From: Atlantibacter subterraneus
Lineage (GTDB): Bacteria > Pseudomonadota > Gammaproteobacteria > Enterobacterales > Enterobacteriaceae
DNA length: 64,000 nt
Direction of reading: 5' to 3'
Assembly: GCF_007570865.1 (NCBI RefSeq)
Contig: NZ_VLPS01000010.1
Coordinates: forward strand, 1-64,000
Shown here: piece after piece, positions 20,243 to 34,714 of the stretch
How the letters are laid out: every line of letters starts with the position of its first letter
How positions within the stretch are numbered: position 1 is the stretch's first letter
The notes under the pieces: model-generated
What the model was told of the DNA's origin: nothing
The model's input: the letters and a program-made list of their open reading frames with translations, nothing else
Database searches by the model: none
Made by a program: the position numbers and the translations under genes

Positions 20243-21217
20243 ATGGCGAACATGTTTGCCCTGATCCTGGTTATCGCGACAGGCGTGACGGGTATCTTGT
20301 GGTGTCTGGATAAATTTATCTTTGCCCCGAAGCGTCGCGAGCGTCAGGCTGCGGCGCAGGCGGCAACCGGTGATGCGCTGGACAGCAAAACCCTGAAGAA
20401 AGTCGGCCCGAAACCGGGCTGGCTGGAAACAGGCGCATCGGTCTTCCCGGTGCTGGCGATTGTGCTGGTGGTCCGTTCATTCATCTATGAACCTTTCCAG
20501 ATCCCCTCCGGTTCGATGATGCCGACGTTGCTGATTGGCGATTTTATTCTGGTGGAGAAATACGCTTACGGCCTGAAGGATCCGATCTATCAAAAAACAT
20601 TGATTGAGACCGGGCATCCGAAGCGCGGCGACATCGCGGTGTTTAAGTATCCGGAAGATCCGCGTCTGGACTACATTAAGCGGGTCGTTGGCTTGCCGGG
20701 CGACCGCGTAAGCTACGATCCCGTTGCCAAAGAAGTCACTATTCAGCCGAACTGCAGTTCCGGCCAGGCCTGCGGTAACGCATTGCCGGTGACCTATTCC
20801 GCCGTTGAGCCGAGCGATTTTGTCCAGACGTTCTCTCGCCGTACCGGTGGCGAAGCCTCCAGCGGTTTCTTTGAGGTACCGAAGAACGAAACCAAAGATA
20901 ACGGCATTCGCCTTACCGAGCGCAAAGAGAGCATTGGCGACGTGACCCATCGCATTCTGACGGTGCCGATTGCCCAGGACCAGTTGGGAATGTATTACCA
21001 ACAGGCTGGCCAACCGCTGGCGACCTGGATCGTACCGCCGGGGCACTATTTCATGATGGGCGATAACCGCGATAACAGCGCCGACAGCCGTTACTGGGGT
21101 TTTGTGCCGGAAGCCAATCTGGTTGGCAGAGCCACCGCCATCTGGATGAGCTTTGAAAAACAGGAAGGCGAATGGCCGACCGGCGTCCGTCTGAACCGCA
21201 TCGGCGGCATCCACTAA
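20243..21217 (+). CDS. lepB: Signal peptidase I
   Basis: This cleaves Sec and Tat signal peptides on the periplasmic face. The 324 residues match E. coli. There are two N-terminal transmembrane helices, near residues 4-22 and 58-77. The catalytic serine is in IPSGSMMPTLLIGD (about residue 91), the lysine in YIKRVVGLPGD (about 146), and the conserved box E is GDNRDNSADSRYWG. It shares the operon with lepA and ends in a terminator. Confidence 0.98.
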   Translation: MANMFALILVIATGVTGILWCLDKFIFAPKRRERQAAAQAATGDALDSKTLKKVGPKPGWLETGASVFPVLAIVLVVRSFIYEPFQIPSGSMMPTLLIGDFILVEKYAYGLKDPIYQKTLIETGHPKRGDIAVFKYPEDPRLDYIKRVVGLPGDRVSYDPVAKEVTIQPNCSSGQACGNALPVTYSAVEPSDFVQTFSRRTGGEASSGFFEVPKNETKDNGIRLTERKESIGDVTHRILTVPIAQDQLGMYYQQAGQPLATWIVPPGHYFMMGDNRDNSADSRYWGFVPEANLVGRATAIWMSFEKQEGEWPTGVRLNRIGGIH

Positions 21218-21228
21218 ATTGTATTTAT

Positions 21229-21260
21229 GGCCGGTTAGCGCTTCGTTAATCGGCCTTTTT
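21229..21260 (+). terminator. Terminator after lepB
   Basis: GGCCG (21229-21233) pairs with CGGCC (21251-21255), and the stem extends inward through TTA/TAA. Five T residues follow at 21256-21260. Confidence 0.85.
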
Positions 21261-21418
21261 ACCCTTTCCGGTAATGACAAATATTCATTCCAGCCATAAA
21301 TAACCCTGTAATCCACCTTCCCTTAAATTATTTAAGTGATAAATCCGCAATCACTAACGACATCCCCTGGCGTTGCGTATAGAATATTCCCCCGAAGATT
21401 TCAGGTTAGCCTTTGTAG

Positions 21419-23088
<1,670 letters not shown>

Positions 23089-23099
23089 GTAACCGCCTG

Positions 23100-23837
23100 A
23101 TGGAAGGCTGGCAACGCGCCTTTGTGCTGCACAGTCGCCCCTGGAGCGAAACCAGCCTGCTGCTTGACGTATTTAGCGAAGAGTCGGGGCGGGTTCGCCT
23201 GGTTGCTAAGGGTGCCCGCTCGCGGCGCTCTAACCTCAAAGGCACGCTCCAGCCATTTACCCCCCTGTTAATTCGTTTCGGTGGCCGCGGCGAGGTGAAA
23301 ACCCTGCGCAGCGCCGAAGCGGTTTCGCTGGCGCTGCCTCTTTCCGGCATTGCGCTGTACAGCGGGCTCTACGTCAACGAGCTGCTGTGCCGCGTGCTGG
23401 AGCAGGAAACCCGCTTCTCCGAACTCTTCTTCGATTATCTGCACTGCATCCAGTCGCTGGCGGGCGCAAACGCTTCGCCGGAACCGGCGCTGCGCCGTTT
23501 TGAACTGGCGCTGCTCGGGCATCTTGGCTATGGCGTGGATTACCTGCACTGCGCCGGGAGCGGCGAGCCGGTTAGCCCGGAGATGACCTACCGCTATCGT
23601 GAAGAGAAAGGTTTTATCGCCAGCCTGGTGGTGGATAATCTCTCTTTCACCGGCCATGAGCTGGAGGCGCTGGCCAGCCGGGAGTTTCCCGATGCCGCCA
23701 CGCTGCGCGCAGCGAAACGCTTTACCCGCATCGCGTTAAAACCCTATCTCGGCGGTAAACCGCTTAAGAGCCGGGAACTGTTCCGCCAGTTCGTGCCTAA
23801 AAAACCGACGTCCTCCTCATCTTCCGACGCGGAATAA
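23100..23837 (+). CDS. recO: DNA repair protein RecO
   Basis: This recombination mediator, with RecR and RecF, loads RecA onto SSB-covered gaps. The 245 residues compare with 242 in E. coli. It has an N-terminal OB fold ([32 protein letters not shown]) and a helical C-terminal domain ending FRQFVPKKP. It follows era by 11 bases in the rnc-era-recO operon. Its partner recR is also in this window. Confidence 0.97.
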   Translation: MEGWQRAFVLHSRPWSETSLLLDVFSEESGRVRLVAKGARSRRSNLKGTLQPFTPLLIRFGGRGEVKTLRSAEAVSLALPLSGIALYSGLYVNELLCRVLEQETRFSELFFDYLHCIQSLAGANASPEPALRRFELALLGHLGYGVDYLHCAGSGEPVSPEMTYRYREEKGFIASLVVDNLSFTGHELEALASREFPDAATLRAAKRFTRIALKPYLGGKPLKSRELFRQFVPKKPTSSSSSDAE

Positions 23838-23910
23838 CCGCTACCCGTAGCCACACTTTCCTTCCCGGGTGTAAACTGCCGCCACTTTGTGCTGATTATC
23901 GAGGATTGTC

Positions 23911-24642
23911 ATGGCTGAATTACTGTTAGGCGTCAATATCGACCATATCGCTACGCTGCGTAATGCACGCGGTACGGCTTACCCCGATCCGGTTCAGGCT
24001 GCGTTTATCGCCGAGCAAGCCGGCGCGGATGGCATTACGGTTCACCTGCGCGAGGATCGCCGTCATATCACCGATCGCGATGTGCGCGTGCTGCGTCAAA
24101 CCCTCGATACCCGTATGAATCTGGAAATGGCGGTAACCGAAGAGATGCTGGCGATCGCCTGCGAAACCAAACCGCATTTCTGCTGCCTGGTGCCGGAAAA
24201 GCGTCAGGAAGTCACCACCGAAGGCGGGCTGGATGTTGCCGGTCAGCGCGAAAAAATGCGTGACGCCTGCAAACGTCTGGCCGACGCAAATATTCTGGTG
24301 TCGCTGTTTATCGATGCGGATATCGAGCAAATCGATGCGGCAGTGGATGTCGGCGCGCCTTATATCGAAATTCATACCGGCTGCTACGCCGATGCTAAAG
24401 ACGACGCTACCCAGGCAAAAGAACTGGCGCGCATCGCTAAAGCGGCGACCTATGCGGCCAGCAAGGGCCTGAAGGTCAATGCCGGGCATGGCCTGACCTA
24501 TCACAACGTCCAGCCGATTGCCGCGCTGCCGGAAATGCATGAGCTGAATATCGGCCATGCGATCATTGGCCGCGCGGTAATGAGCGGCCTGAAAGAAGCG
24601 GTGTCAGAAATGAAACGTCTGATGCTGGAAGCCCGTCGCTAA
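23911..24642 (+). CDS. pdxJ: Pyridoxine 5'-phosphate synthase
   Basis: This TIM-barrel enzyme condenses 1-deoxyxylulose 5-phosphate with 3-amino-2-oxopropyl phosphate to pyridoxine 5'-phosphate, the last ring-forming step of vitamin B6 synthesis. It has 243 residues. Conserved motifs are [15 protein letters not shown] near the start, [12 protein letters not shown], and the phosphate-binding [11 protein letters not shown] near the end. The stop overlaps the acpS start by one base. Confidence 0.97.
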   Translation: MAELLLGVNIDHIATLRNARGTAYPDPVQAAFIAEQAGADGITVHLREDRRHITDRDVRVLRQTLDTRMNLEMAVTEEMLAIACETKPHFCCLVPEKRQEVTTEGGLDVAGQREKMRDACKRLADANILVSLFIDADIEQIDAAVDVGAPYIEIHTGCYADAKDDATQAKELARIAKAATYAASKGLKVNAGHGLTYHNVQPIAALPEMHELNIGHAIIGRAVMSGLKEAVSEMKRLMLEARR

Positions 24643-25022
24643 TGGCGATTTTAGGGCTTGGCACCGATATCGTGGAAATCGCCCGCATTGAGGCGGTGAT
24701 TTCCCGCTCGGGCGATCGGCTCGCGAAGCGCGTGCTAAGCGCTAACGAATGGGCGCAGTATCAGGCGCATCAACAGCCGGTGCGCTTTTTAGCCAAACGC
24801 TATGCGGTAAAAGAAGCCGCGGCTAAAGCATTTGGTACCGGCATTCGTAATGGCCTGGCGTTTAATCAGTTTGAAGTGTTTAACGATGAACTGGGTAAAC
24901 CAGGGCTGCGCCTGTGGGATGAAGCGTTACAGCTGGCGCAGCGTATGGGCGTCGCAGCGGTGCACGTCACCCTGTCTGATGAGCGCCATTACGCCTGCGC
25001 GACGGTGATTATCGAAAGTTAA
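24642..25022 (+). CDS. acpS: Holo-[acyl-carrier-protein] synthase
   Basis: This transfers 4'-phosphopantetheine from coenzyme A to apo-ACP for fatty acid synthesis. The 126 residues show the AcpS-type signatures [13 protein letters not shown] and [19 protein letters not shown] (metal- and CoA-binding). It is coupled to pdxJ (TAATG overlap). Its 3' end overlaps yfhL, on the other strand, by four bases. Confidence 0.97.
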   Translation: MAILGLGTDIVEIARIEAVISRSGDRLAKRVLSANEWAQYQAHQQPVRFLAKRYAVKEAAAKAFGTGIRNGLAFNQFEVFNDELGKPGLRLWDEALQLAQRMGVAAVHVTLSDERHYACATVIIES

Positions 25023-25279
25023 ATTTTATCGGCGTGGTGAAGAACAACAAATTTATCCCACAGTTGTTCTTCACTCTCCGGGTGGGCCGGATCTTTCAAA
25101 ATCGTATTGGGGATCGGGCAGACTTTCTGGCAGGTTGGGGTGTCATAATGCCCCACGCATTCGGTACACCGGTCGGTGTTGATCTGATAAATACTCTCAC
25201 CCATTGAGATCGCTTCGTTCGGGCATTCCGGCTCGCACATGTCGCAGTTAATGCATTTTTTGGTGATTAAAAGAGCCAT
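25019..25279 (-). CDS. yfhL: YfhL family 4Fe-4S dicluster ferredoxin
   Basis: This 86-residue ferredoxin has two cluster motifs: [12 protein letters not shown] near residues 9-20 and [18 protein letters not shown] near 38-54. The longer loop between cysteines in the second cluster is typical of the Allochromatium-type ferredoxins. It is an electron carrier with no assigned partner that I can name. It is convergent with acpS. Confidence 0.95.
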   Translation of the reverse strand: MALLITKKCINCDMCEPECPNEAISMGESIYQINTDRCTECVGHYDTPTCQKVCPIPNTILKDPAHPESEEQLWDKFVVLHHADKI

Positions 25280-25519
25280 TTATTTCTTTACCGCTATATC
25301 TGATTCAGGCACGTATAACGCGCTGCAAGCCTCATCAACGAGACGCTAAATTATCAGATTGATTTACAAAGAGAATACATCATTGCAACAATGCCATATT
25401 GCTGCGTCAATGATGATGCTGAATGGCGGCACTTTAGCACATTCGCGAGGTTCGCCCAATACGAAGCGCCTGATTTCGGTCCGTAAAGTCAAACGAGGCG
25501 GTGAGAATCTCAGGTCATA

Positions 25520-25541
25520 ATGCGCCAGGGTAATGGCGCAT
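25520..25541 (-). terminator. Terminator of the 25.6 kb gene
   Basis: ATGCGCCA (25520-25527) pairs with TGGCGCAT (25534-25541) around a six-base loop, just past the stop of the minus-strand gene. The T content downstream is modest. The rest of the yfhL-side gap (25280-25519) shows no gene; it includes an imperfect hairpin with CATCATTG/CAATGATG arms (25378-25415). Confidence 0.6.
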
Positions 25542-25549
25542 ATTGTTAC

Positions 25550-25999
25550 TTATTTAGCTTCGCCATACAGGATATTTGCCGCTTCATGCGGCCACTTTTG
25601 CAGAAGGCCGCAGTCATAGACTTCCGGGCCGAGTGCAAGAGTATAGTTGGCTTCCTTTTTGTCATTCATCGCACTACCCCAGACAATTTCAATTTCTGGT
25701 TTTTCTTCTTCGATGAAATTCTTTGAAAGATTATCGAAATGCACCGGGATAAACTTAGTATATTTCAAGTCAACGCTAACAGGTTCCTGCGATCTAAATA
25801 GATCTCTGCTCTGCGTTTTATTATTCACAAGCCCAATGAGTAAGAAATTGTCACTGAGTTTTCTTATTTGCACGTCAATGCTTTTTCCGCAAACCTGGTG
25901 GCTCTCTGCTTTGCCATCGCCCAATACCGGGATTTCAGCAGCATATGAAATACCGGTGGTGAATAATAAATACAAGAATAACAATGGATTATGCTTCAT
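25550..25999 (-). CDS. Unrecognised small exported protein
   Basis: This encodes 149 residues of a protein I do not recognise. The N-terminus is a clear Sec signal peptide (MKHNPLLFLYLLFTTGISYAAEI, cleavage likely near residue 20-21), so the mature protein of about 128 residues should be periplasmic or secreted. The mature part has only two cysteines (VCGKS and YDCGL), which could form a disulfide, and is otherwise mixed hydrophilic sequence. Its DNA is more AT-rich than neighbouring genes, with common AAA, AAT and ATT codons, which suggests recent acquisition. It has its own terminator and lies between yfhL and yfhH. Confidence 0.75.
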   Translation of the reverse strand: MKHNPLLFLYLLFTTGISYAAEIPVLGDGKAESHQVCGKSIDVQIRKLSDNFLLIGLVNNKTQSRDLFRSQEPVSVDLKYTKFIPVHFDNLSKNFIEEEKPEIEIVWGSAMNDKKEANYTLALGPEVYDCGLLQKWPHEAANILYGEAK

Positions 26000-26273
26000 T
26001 TTCGCGTCCCTTATGAGTGGCCCAATGAGGGTCTCCTTTATTAAAATAGCCCGTAAGGCGTGGGGATTATATTATCCTGGGGGCTGCTGACAAGCATGTT
26101 GATGGATTGTTGTGCGTCAGGTAAAAGTTAACATCCAGTATCGGCGTTATTCTACTGACTGTTTCTGTTTTTAAAACATAAAAACTATTTATCATTTTTT
26201 AAATTATTATTTACTGCCACAGCTTAATTATCTGTGCATGCCTGCGCGGCAGTAGGCCGCGCAACCTGATTAT

Positions 26274-27122
26274 TTACACCAGTTTCTTCACCAGCGCTTC
26301 ACTGTGCCGAATACGCTCTGGCGCTTTTTCAAGGTCCTGCTGTACCAGAGCCATAAATAATAAATCGGTAAGCATCATTTGCGCGCTGGTCGAAGAGATA
26401 GCGGCACTGCGCGTCGCCTGTTCTTCTGCGATGGTATAAAGACAACGCGTCGCGCGCTGCTGTAAAGCGTTAGGGGTAAAACCCGTAATGGCGATGATTT
26501 TTGCTCCGGCGCGTAACGCTTCATCTGCCGCCAGATTTATTTCCCGCCGTTCCCCTGAGTAAGAAATCGCCAGCATAACGTCTTTTTCATCTAACGCCTG
26601 GACTGCCGCTAACAGGGCATGCATGTCCTGTTCCGCCACCACATTCAGGCCGATTTTCATCAGCTTCCAGGAAAAGTTTTTCGCTACCAGCCCGGATGCG
26701 CCGATCCCGGTTAAGACAATGCGCCTGGCATTGCGCAGTAGTTGTACGCACTCCGCCAGTTTGTCTTCGCTGTTAATATCCAGCGAGGCATGCATCGCCG
26801 CGATATTATCTTTGATCAGCTTTTCGCCAACCAGCAGCAGCGGGTCATCGCCCAGAATTTCATTATGCACCGGGATGGAGTGAGGGTTGGGATTGCCAGC
26901 CAGCGCATCGCTAATTGCCAGTTTCAGTGCAGGGTAGCCTTTATATCCCAGTTTCTGGGCGAATTTCACTACGCTTGACTGGCTGACGCCCGACGCTTCC
27001 GCCAGCTGTTGAGAGCTTAAGTGCCTGGCTCTGTCGGGATGAGTCAGGATGAATTCGGCCAGACGGCGATCGCTTTGCGCAAGGTTAGGATAACGCTGAC
27101 GAATACGAATCAAACAGTTCAT
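26274..27122 (-). CDS. yfhH: MurR/RpiR family transcriptional regulator YfhH
   Basis: This 282-residue regulator has an N-terminal RpiR helix-turn-helix (LSSQQLAEASGVSQSSVVKFAQKLGYKGYPALK, residues about 35-68) and a C-terminal SIS sugar-phosphate-binding domain (ARRIVLTGIGASGLVAKNF through EEQATRSAAIS). The start at 27122 (MNCLIRIRQRY) follows a GGAG site and equals the E. coli length. The effector and target genes are unknown. The 26000-26273 gap before it is AT-rich and shows no gene. Confidence 0.92.
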   Translation of the reverse strand: MNCLIRIRQRYPNLAQSDRRLAEFILTHPDRARHLSSQQLAEASGVSQSSVVKFAQKLGYKGYPALKLAISDALAGNPNPHSIPVHNEILGDDPLLLVGEKLIKDNIAAMHASLDINSEDKLAECVQLLRNARRIVLTGIGASGLVAKNFSWKLMKIGLNVVAEQDMHALLAAVQALDEKDVMLAISYSGERREINLAADEALRAGAKIIAITGFTPNALQQRATRCLYTIAEEQATRSAAISSTSAQMMLTDLLFMALVQQDLEKAPERIRHSEALVKKLV

Positions 27123-27362
27123 GAAAGACTCCGCAGGCTCGCGCCGCTCAGAAGAAGAGAAGGTCATTCACTCGCCTTAACGAATTATATATTCCATTAT
27201 TACTTATTATTATGAATTAAATATTCTGAGGCGCAACCTGGATTATGGCTACGCCAGGCAAGCGGCGCAGCAGGTAACCGGAAAAATCAGGCGCTATCTG
27301 TTAGGCTAATAAGATGCAGTTACGTGACAGGCCCAGGAGCTAACAGTCCAGAGGAGCGAGGT

Positions 27363-30025
<2,663 letters not shown>

Positions 30026-30189
30026 ATAGTTAATTCTCTGTGCTGGAAAATGTCTCAGCTAAATATCGTCATGAACGTGCGGTTTTTATTGTTGAATGAG
30101 CGGCATTTTGCTTAATAAAACCGCACGAGGCAACTTATTCACGCTTTCAATCACATTTATAGGCGCTATCGATTGACGATTTTATTTCT

Positions 30190-30228
30190 ACGCAAACGGT
30201 TTCGTCGGCGTGCCGGATTCTTTATAAT
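30190..30228 (+). promoter_or_regulatory. purL promoter with PurR operator
   Basis: ACGCAAACGGTTTCGT at 30190-30205 matches the PurR operator consensus. A perfect -10, TATAAT, lies at 30223-30228, so the operator covers the -35 region, the usual geometry for repression by PurR with hypoxanthine or guanine. Confidence 0.92.
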
Positions 30229-30292
30229 GACGCCCGTTTTCCCCCTTGCGCCCCTGTGAGCGCCGCTCACGCCCGAAGACGAGAGAGTTTTG

Positions 30293-33200
30293 ATGATGGA
30301 AATTCTGCGTGGTTCGCCCGCTTTGTCGGCATTTCGTATTAACAAACTGCTGGCCCGCTTTAACGATGCTCACCTGCCGGTGAGTGACATTTACGCCGAG
30401 TATGTTCATTTTGCTGACATCACCGCTCCACTCACTGCTGAAGAACACGCGCAACTCGAACGCCTGTTAAAATATGGCCCGAATCTCAGCAGCCATGCGC
30501 CGTCAGGCCGCCTGATTGTGGTCACGCCGCGTCCCGGCACCATCTCCCCCTGGTCTTCCAAGGCCACCGACATTGCCCACAACTGCGGCCTGGCAAGCGT
30601 TAAGCGCCTTGAGCGCGGTGTGGCGTACTATGTCGAAGCCAGCACCCTGACCGAGGCCCAGTGGCAGCAGGTTGCCGCCGGGTTGCATGACCGTATGATG
30701 GAAACCGTGTTTACCTCGCTGGACCAGGCGGAGCAGCTGTTTGCCCATCATCAGCCTGCGCCGGTGCAGAGCGTCGATCTGCAAGGGCAGGGACGCGCCG
30801 CGCTGGAACAGGCCAACATTCGTCTCGGCCTGGCGCTGGCCGAAGATGAAATCGACTATTTGCAGGATGCGTTTACTAATCTGGGGCGTAACCCGAACGA
30901 TATCGAACTGTATATGTTCGCTCAGGCCAACTCCGAACATTGCCGCCATAAAATCTTTAACGCCGACTGGGTGATTGACGGTGAACAGCAGCCGAAGTCG
31001 CTGTTCAAAATGATCAAAAATACCTTTGAGAAGACTCCGGACCACGTGCTGTCGGCTTATAAAGACAACGCGGCGGTAATGGAAGGTTCCGAAGTGGGGC
31101 GTTTCTTCGCGGACCACCAGGCCGGTAAATATGATTTCCACCAGGAAGCCGCGCATATCCTGATGAAGGTCGAAACCCATAACCACCCGACGGCGATTTC
31201 CCCATGGCCGGGGGCAGCCACCGGTTCAGGCGGTGAAATCCGCGATGAAGGCGCGACCGGGCGCGGTGCGAAACCGAAAGCGGGGCTGGTGGGTTTCTCG
31301 GTATCCAACCTGCGCATCCCGGGCTTTGAACAGCCGTGGGAAGAGGATTTTGGCAAGCCGGAGCGTATTGTCAGCGCGCTGGATATCATGACCGAAGGCC
31401 CGTTAGGCGGCGCGGCGTTCAACAACGAATTTGGCCGTCCGGCGCTGAACGGCTACTTCCGTACCTATGAAGAGCAGGTCAACAGCCACAACGGCGTTGA
31501 GCTGCGCGGCTACCACAAGCCGATCATGCTGGCGGGCGGCATTGGCAACATCCGCGCCGATCACGTTAAAAAAGGTGAAATACCGCCGGGCGCGAAGCTG
31601 ATCGTACTGGGCGGCCCGGCGATGAATATCGGTCTGGGCGGCGGCGCGGCGTCATCGATGGCCTCCGGCCAGTCTGATGCCGATCTGGATTTCGCGTCGG
31701 TACAGCGTGACAACCCGGAAATGGAACGCCGCTGCCAGGAAGTGATCGACCGCTGCTGGCAGCTGGGCGACGCTAACCCGATCCTGTTTATTCATGACGT
31801 TGGCGCGGGCGGTCTGTCCAACGCCATGCCGGAGCTGGTCAGCGATGGCGGGCGCGGCGGGCGTTTCGAACTGCGCGATATTCTGAACGACGAGCCGGGC
31901 ATGAGCCCGCTGGAAGTCTGGTGTAACGAATCCCAGGAGCGCTACGTGCTGGCGGTCGCACCAGAGCAGCTGGCGCTATTCGACGAGCTGTGCCGCCGCG
32001 AACGCGCGCCGTATGCGGTAATTGGCGAGGCCACCGAACAACAGCACCTGACGCTCAACGACAGCCACTTTGACAATCAGCCTATCGATATGCCGCTGGA
32101 CGTGCTGCTGGGCAAAACCCCGAAAATGACCCGCAACGTCGAGCGCCTGCAGGCGACGGGCGAGGCGCTGGACTGCGCTGCTATCTCCATTGCCGATGCG
32201 GTTAACCGCGTGCTGCATCTGCCGACGGTGGCAGAGAAAACCTTCCTGGTGACCATCGGCGATCGTACCGTGACCGGTATGGTGGCGCGCGACCAGATGG
32301 TTGGCCCGTGGCAGATCCCGGTTGCGAACTGCGCGGTGACCACCGCCAGCCTCGACAGCTATTATGGCGAAGCGATGTCCCTCGGCGAACGTGCGCCGGT
32401 GGCGCTGCTGGACTTCGCCGCCTCCGGTCGCCTGGCGGTCGGGGAAGCGCTGACCAACATCGCGGCGACCCAGATTGGCGATATCAAACGCATCAAGCTG
32501 TCGGCGAACTGGATGGCCGCCGCAGGCCACCCTGGCGAAGACGCCGGCCTGTACGATGCGGTGAAAGCCGTGGGCGAAGAGCTATGTCCGCAGCTGGGCC
32601 TGACCATTCCGGTGGGCAAAGACTCGATGTCGATGAAAACCCGCTGGCAGGAAGGCAATGAAACCCGCGAAATGACCTCTCCGCTGTCGCTGGTGATAAC
32701 CGCCTTTGCCCGCGTAGAGGATGTGCGCCATACGGTGACGCCGCAGCTTTCCACCGACGATAACGCCCTGTTGCTGATCGATCTGGGCGAAGGACATAAC
32801 GCGCTGGGTGCCACCGCGCTGGCGCAGGTATACCGTCAACTGGGGGATAAACCAGCTGACGTGCGCGACCCGGCGAAGCTGAAAGGCTTCTACGACGCCA
32901 TCCAGGCGTTGGTAGCGCAGCGTAAACTGCTGGCCTACCACGACCGTTCCGACGGCGGCCTGCTGGTAACGCTGGCGGAAATGGCCTTCACCGGCCACTG
33001 CGGCGTTGAGGCGGATATCGCCACGCTGGGCAACGATCGTCTGGCAGCGCTGTTCAACGAAGAGCTGGGTGCGGTGATCCAGGTGGCGGCAGCGGATCGC
33101 GCAGCGGTTGAGCAGATCCTGACAACCCACGGTCTGGGCGATTGCGTTCACTATCTGGGTAAAGCGGTAGCCGGGGATCGTTTCACCCTGACCGCCGACG

Positions 33201-34180
33201 GCCATGCGGTGTTCAGCGAAAGCCGCACCACGCTGCGTATGTGGTGGGCGGAAACCACCTGGCAGATGCAGCGCCTGCGTGATAACCCGACGTGTGCGGA
33301 TCAGGAACACGACGCCAAAGCTAACGACAGCGATCCGGGTCTCAACGTAAAACTCAGCTTTGATATCGCGGAAGATATCGCCGCGCCGTTTATCGCCACC
33401 GGGGCGCGTCCGAAAGTGGCGGTGCTGCGCGAGCAGGGGGTTAACTCCCATGTGGAGATGGCGGCAGCGTTTTATCGCGCAGGCTTTGACGCCATCGACG
33501 TGCATATGAGCGACCTGCTGGCGGGCCGCACCGGACTGGGATCCTTCCAGGCGCTGGTGGCCTGTGGCGGTTTCTCCTACGGCGACGTGCTGGGTGCGGG
33601 CGAAGGCTGGGCGAAATCGATTCTGTTCAACACCCGCGTGCGCGACGAGTTCGAAACCTTCTTCCATCGCCCGCAAACGCTGGCATTGGGCGTCTGCAAC
33701 GGTTGTCAGATGATGTCCAACCTGCGCGAAGTGATCCCGGGTAGCGACCTGTGGCCGCGCTTTGTGCGTAACCACTCAGACCGCTTCGAAGCGCGCTTCA
33801 GCCTGGTGGAAGTCACCTCCAGCCCGTCGCTGCTTCTGGACGGTATGGCCGGGTCGCGGATGCCGATTGCGGTTTCTCACGGCGAAGGCCGCGTGGAAGT
33901 GCGTGACGATGCCCACCTGGCGCAGCTGGAAAGCAAAGGCCTGGTGGCGCTGCGCTATGTGGATAACTTCGGTAAAGTTACTGAAACCTACCCGGCTAAC
34001 CCGAACGGCTCGCCGAACGGGATCACCGCGGTTACCAGCGAAAGCGGTCGCGTAACGCTGATGATGCCGCATCCTGAGCGCGTCTTCCGTACCGTCAGCA
34101 ATTCCTGGCATCCGGAAAACTGGGGAGAGGACAGCCCGTGGATGCGTATCTTCCGTAACGCACGCAAGCAGTTAGGTTAA
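30293..34180 (+). CDS. purL: Phosphoribosylformylglycinamidine synthase
   Basis: This large enzyme converts FGAR to FGAM with ATP and glutamine in purine synthesis. From the ATG at 30293 it has 1295 residues, as in E. coli; ATG 30296 is also possible. The order is an N-terminal domain, two AIR-synthase-like ATP-binding halves (for example the [13 protein letters not shown] motif and [13 protein letters not shown]), and a C-terminal class I glutaminase domain with the nucleophile in [10 protein letters not shown] and a catalytic HPE in MMPHPERVF. It is monocistronic, with a PurR operator before and a terminator after. Confidence 0.98.
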   Translation: MMEILRGSPALSAFRINKLLARFNDAHLPVSDIYAEYVHFADITAPLTAEEHAQLERLLKYGPNLSSHAPSGRLIVVTPRPGTISPWSSKATDIAHNCGLASVKRLERGVAYYVEASTLTEAQWQQVAAGLHDRMMETVFTSLDQAEQLFAHHQPAPVQSVDLQGQGRAALEQANIRLGLALAEDEIDYLQDAFTNLGRNPNDIELYMFAQANSEHCRHKIFNADWVIDGEQQPKSLFKMIKNTFEKTPDHVLSAYKDNAAVMEGSEVGRFFADHQAGKYDFHQEAAHILMKVETHNHPTAISPWPGAATGSGGEIRDEGATGRGAKPKAGLVGFSVSNLRIPGFEQPWEEDFGKPERIVSALDIMTEGPLGGAAFNNEFGRPALNGYFRTYEEQVNSHNGVELRGYHKPIMLAGGIGNIRADHVKKGEIPPGAKLIVLGGPAMNIGLGGGAASSMASGQSDADLDFASVQRDNPEMERRCQEVIDRCWQLGDANPILFIHDVGAGGLSNAMPELVSDGGRGGRFELRDILNDEPGMSPLEVWCNESQERYVLAVAPEQLALFDELCRRERAPYAVIGEATEQQHLTLNDSHFDNQPIDMPLDVLLGKTPKMTRNVERLQATGEALDCAAISIADAVNRVLHLPTVAEKTFLVTIGDRTVTGMVARDQMVGPWQIPVANCAVTTASLDSYYGEAMSLGERAPVALLDFAASGRLAVGEALTNIAATQIGDIKRIKLSANWMAAAGHPGEDAGLYDAVKAVGEELCPQLGLTIPVGKDSMSMKTRWQEGNETREMTSPLSLVITAFARVEDVRHTVTPQLSTDDNALLLIDLGEGHNALGATALAQVYRQLGDKPADVRDPAKLKGFYDAIQALVAQRKLLAYHDRSDGGLLVTLAEMAFTGHCGVEADIATLGNDRLAALFNEELGAVIQVAAADRAAVEQILTTHGLGDCVHYLGKAVAGDRFTLTADGHAVFSESRTTLRMWWAETTWQMQRLRDNPTCADQEHDAKANDSDPGLNVKLSFDIAEDIAAPFIATGARPKVAVLREQGVNSHVEMAAAFYRAGFDAIDVHMSDLLAGRTGLGSFQALVACGGFSYGDVLGAGEGWAKSILFNTRVRDEFETFFHRPQTLALGVCNGCQMMSNLREVIPGSDLWPRFVRNHSDRFEARFSLVEVTSSPSLLLDGMAGSRMPIAVSHGEGRVEVRDDAHLAQLESKGLVALRYVDNFGKVTETYPANPNGSPNGITAVTSESGRVTLMMPHPERVFRTVSNSWHPENWGEDSPWMRIFRNARKQLG

Positions 34181-34253
34181 CGTTCGGCAGGTTGAACCCG
34201 TTCTAACTTCCCGTAACTGAAGCTGTCGCTAAACCGCGACAAAGCGGCAGATG

Positions 34254-34285
34254 AAGCGTCTCCAAATGGAGACGCTTATTTTTTT
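34254..34285 (+). terminator. Terminator of purL
   Basis: A perfect 10-bp stem (34254-34263 with 34268-34277) and an AAAT loop are followed by a long T run to 34285. Confidence 0.95.
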
Positions 34286-34427
34286 GATTTCTATAGTAAT
34301 TTTATTTGGGGCCAGGGTGTGTTTCCTTTTGACGACAAATCTGATACGAAAGTACCAGTGCGGTTAAAAGTTGTAATCTCCTAAAAACATCTATTTATCA
34401 GTATCGTAAAATCTCATCTCGCTTTTT

Positions 34428-34441
34428 GGCACGATACCTGC
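34428..34441 (+). promoter_or_regulatory. Sigma-54 promoter of glmY
   Basis: TTGGCACGATACCTGCA has the -24 GG at 34428-34429 and the -12 GC at 34440-34441 with exactly ten bases between, the invariant sigma-54 spacing. The predicted start (about 34454) is the first base of the GlmY-like RNA. A CATAAT (34441-34446) could serve an overlapping sigma-70 promoter, as described in E. coli. One GlrR-like half-perfect site, TGTT-N10-GACA (34320-34337), lies about 125 bases upstream; I did not find the other sites expected. Confidence 0.88.
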
Positions 34442-34453
34442 ATAATATAAGTC

Positions 34454-34640
34454 AGTGGCTCATTCACCTTCTTATGTCAGCCCCACGTGAGCGCTACATA
34501 AACCTCGAATGACGCACAAACAGGTGCCTGCCGTCCAACTATTGATAACAGCATTGCTTTATCTGACCCCGGGCGACACGTTGAGTAAGGCACCGCCTAT
34601 TTCGTGACAAAGGCAGGGATTTTTCCCTGCCTTTGTTGTT
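34454..34640 (+). ncRNA. glmY: GlmY small RNA
   Basis: This homologue of GlmY (SroF/Tke1) titrates the adaptor RapZ and so protects GlmZ and raises glmS expression. The 5' end AGTGGCTCATTCACC, the CTTATGTCAGCCCC and GCTACATAA stretches, and the internal CAACTATTGATAACAGC block agree with what I recall of the enterobacterial RNA. It lies between purL and glrK, as in E. coli, and ends in a strong hairpin. The full length is near 187 nt, close to the E. coli primary transcript. Its activator GlrR is encoded just downstream. The gap 34181-34714 otherwise holds the purL terminator. Confidence 0.92.
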
Positions 34641-34641
34641 T
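34608..34641 (+). terminator. glmY terminator
   Basis: A 12-bp stem (34608-34619 with 34624-34635) with a TTTT loop is followed by TTGTTT. It is the 3' end of GlmY. Confidence 0.9.
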
Positions 34642-34714
34642 CTGCGTTTCGGGCTTTCCTGCACCCGCCGCGTCGGCTAGCATCCGGGTATCACTTCACG
34701 ATACGAGAATCCTG

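Noticed and set aside
25378-25415. Hairpin with CATCATTG/CAATGATG arms suggesting a small RNA or the ShoB/OhsC pair
   Set aside because: The stem is imperfect, no terminator follows, and no frame resembling ShoB is present.
26274-27167. A longer start for yfhH at 27167
   Set aside because: The extra 15 residues are not expected in the family, and the start at 27122 has a GGAG site and gives the E. coli length.
32582-33775. A 397-codon open frame antisense to purL
   Set aside because: Same reason: it lies wholly inside a well-conserved gene, has no recognisable motif and has shadow-like composition rich in His, Gln and Arg.
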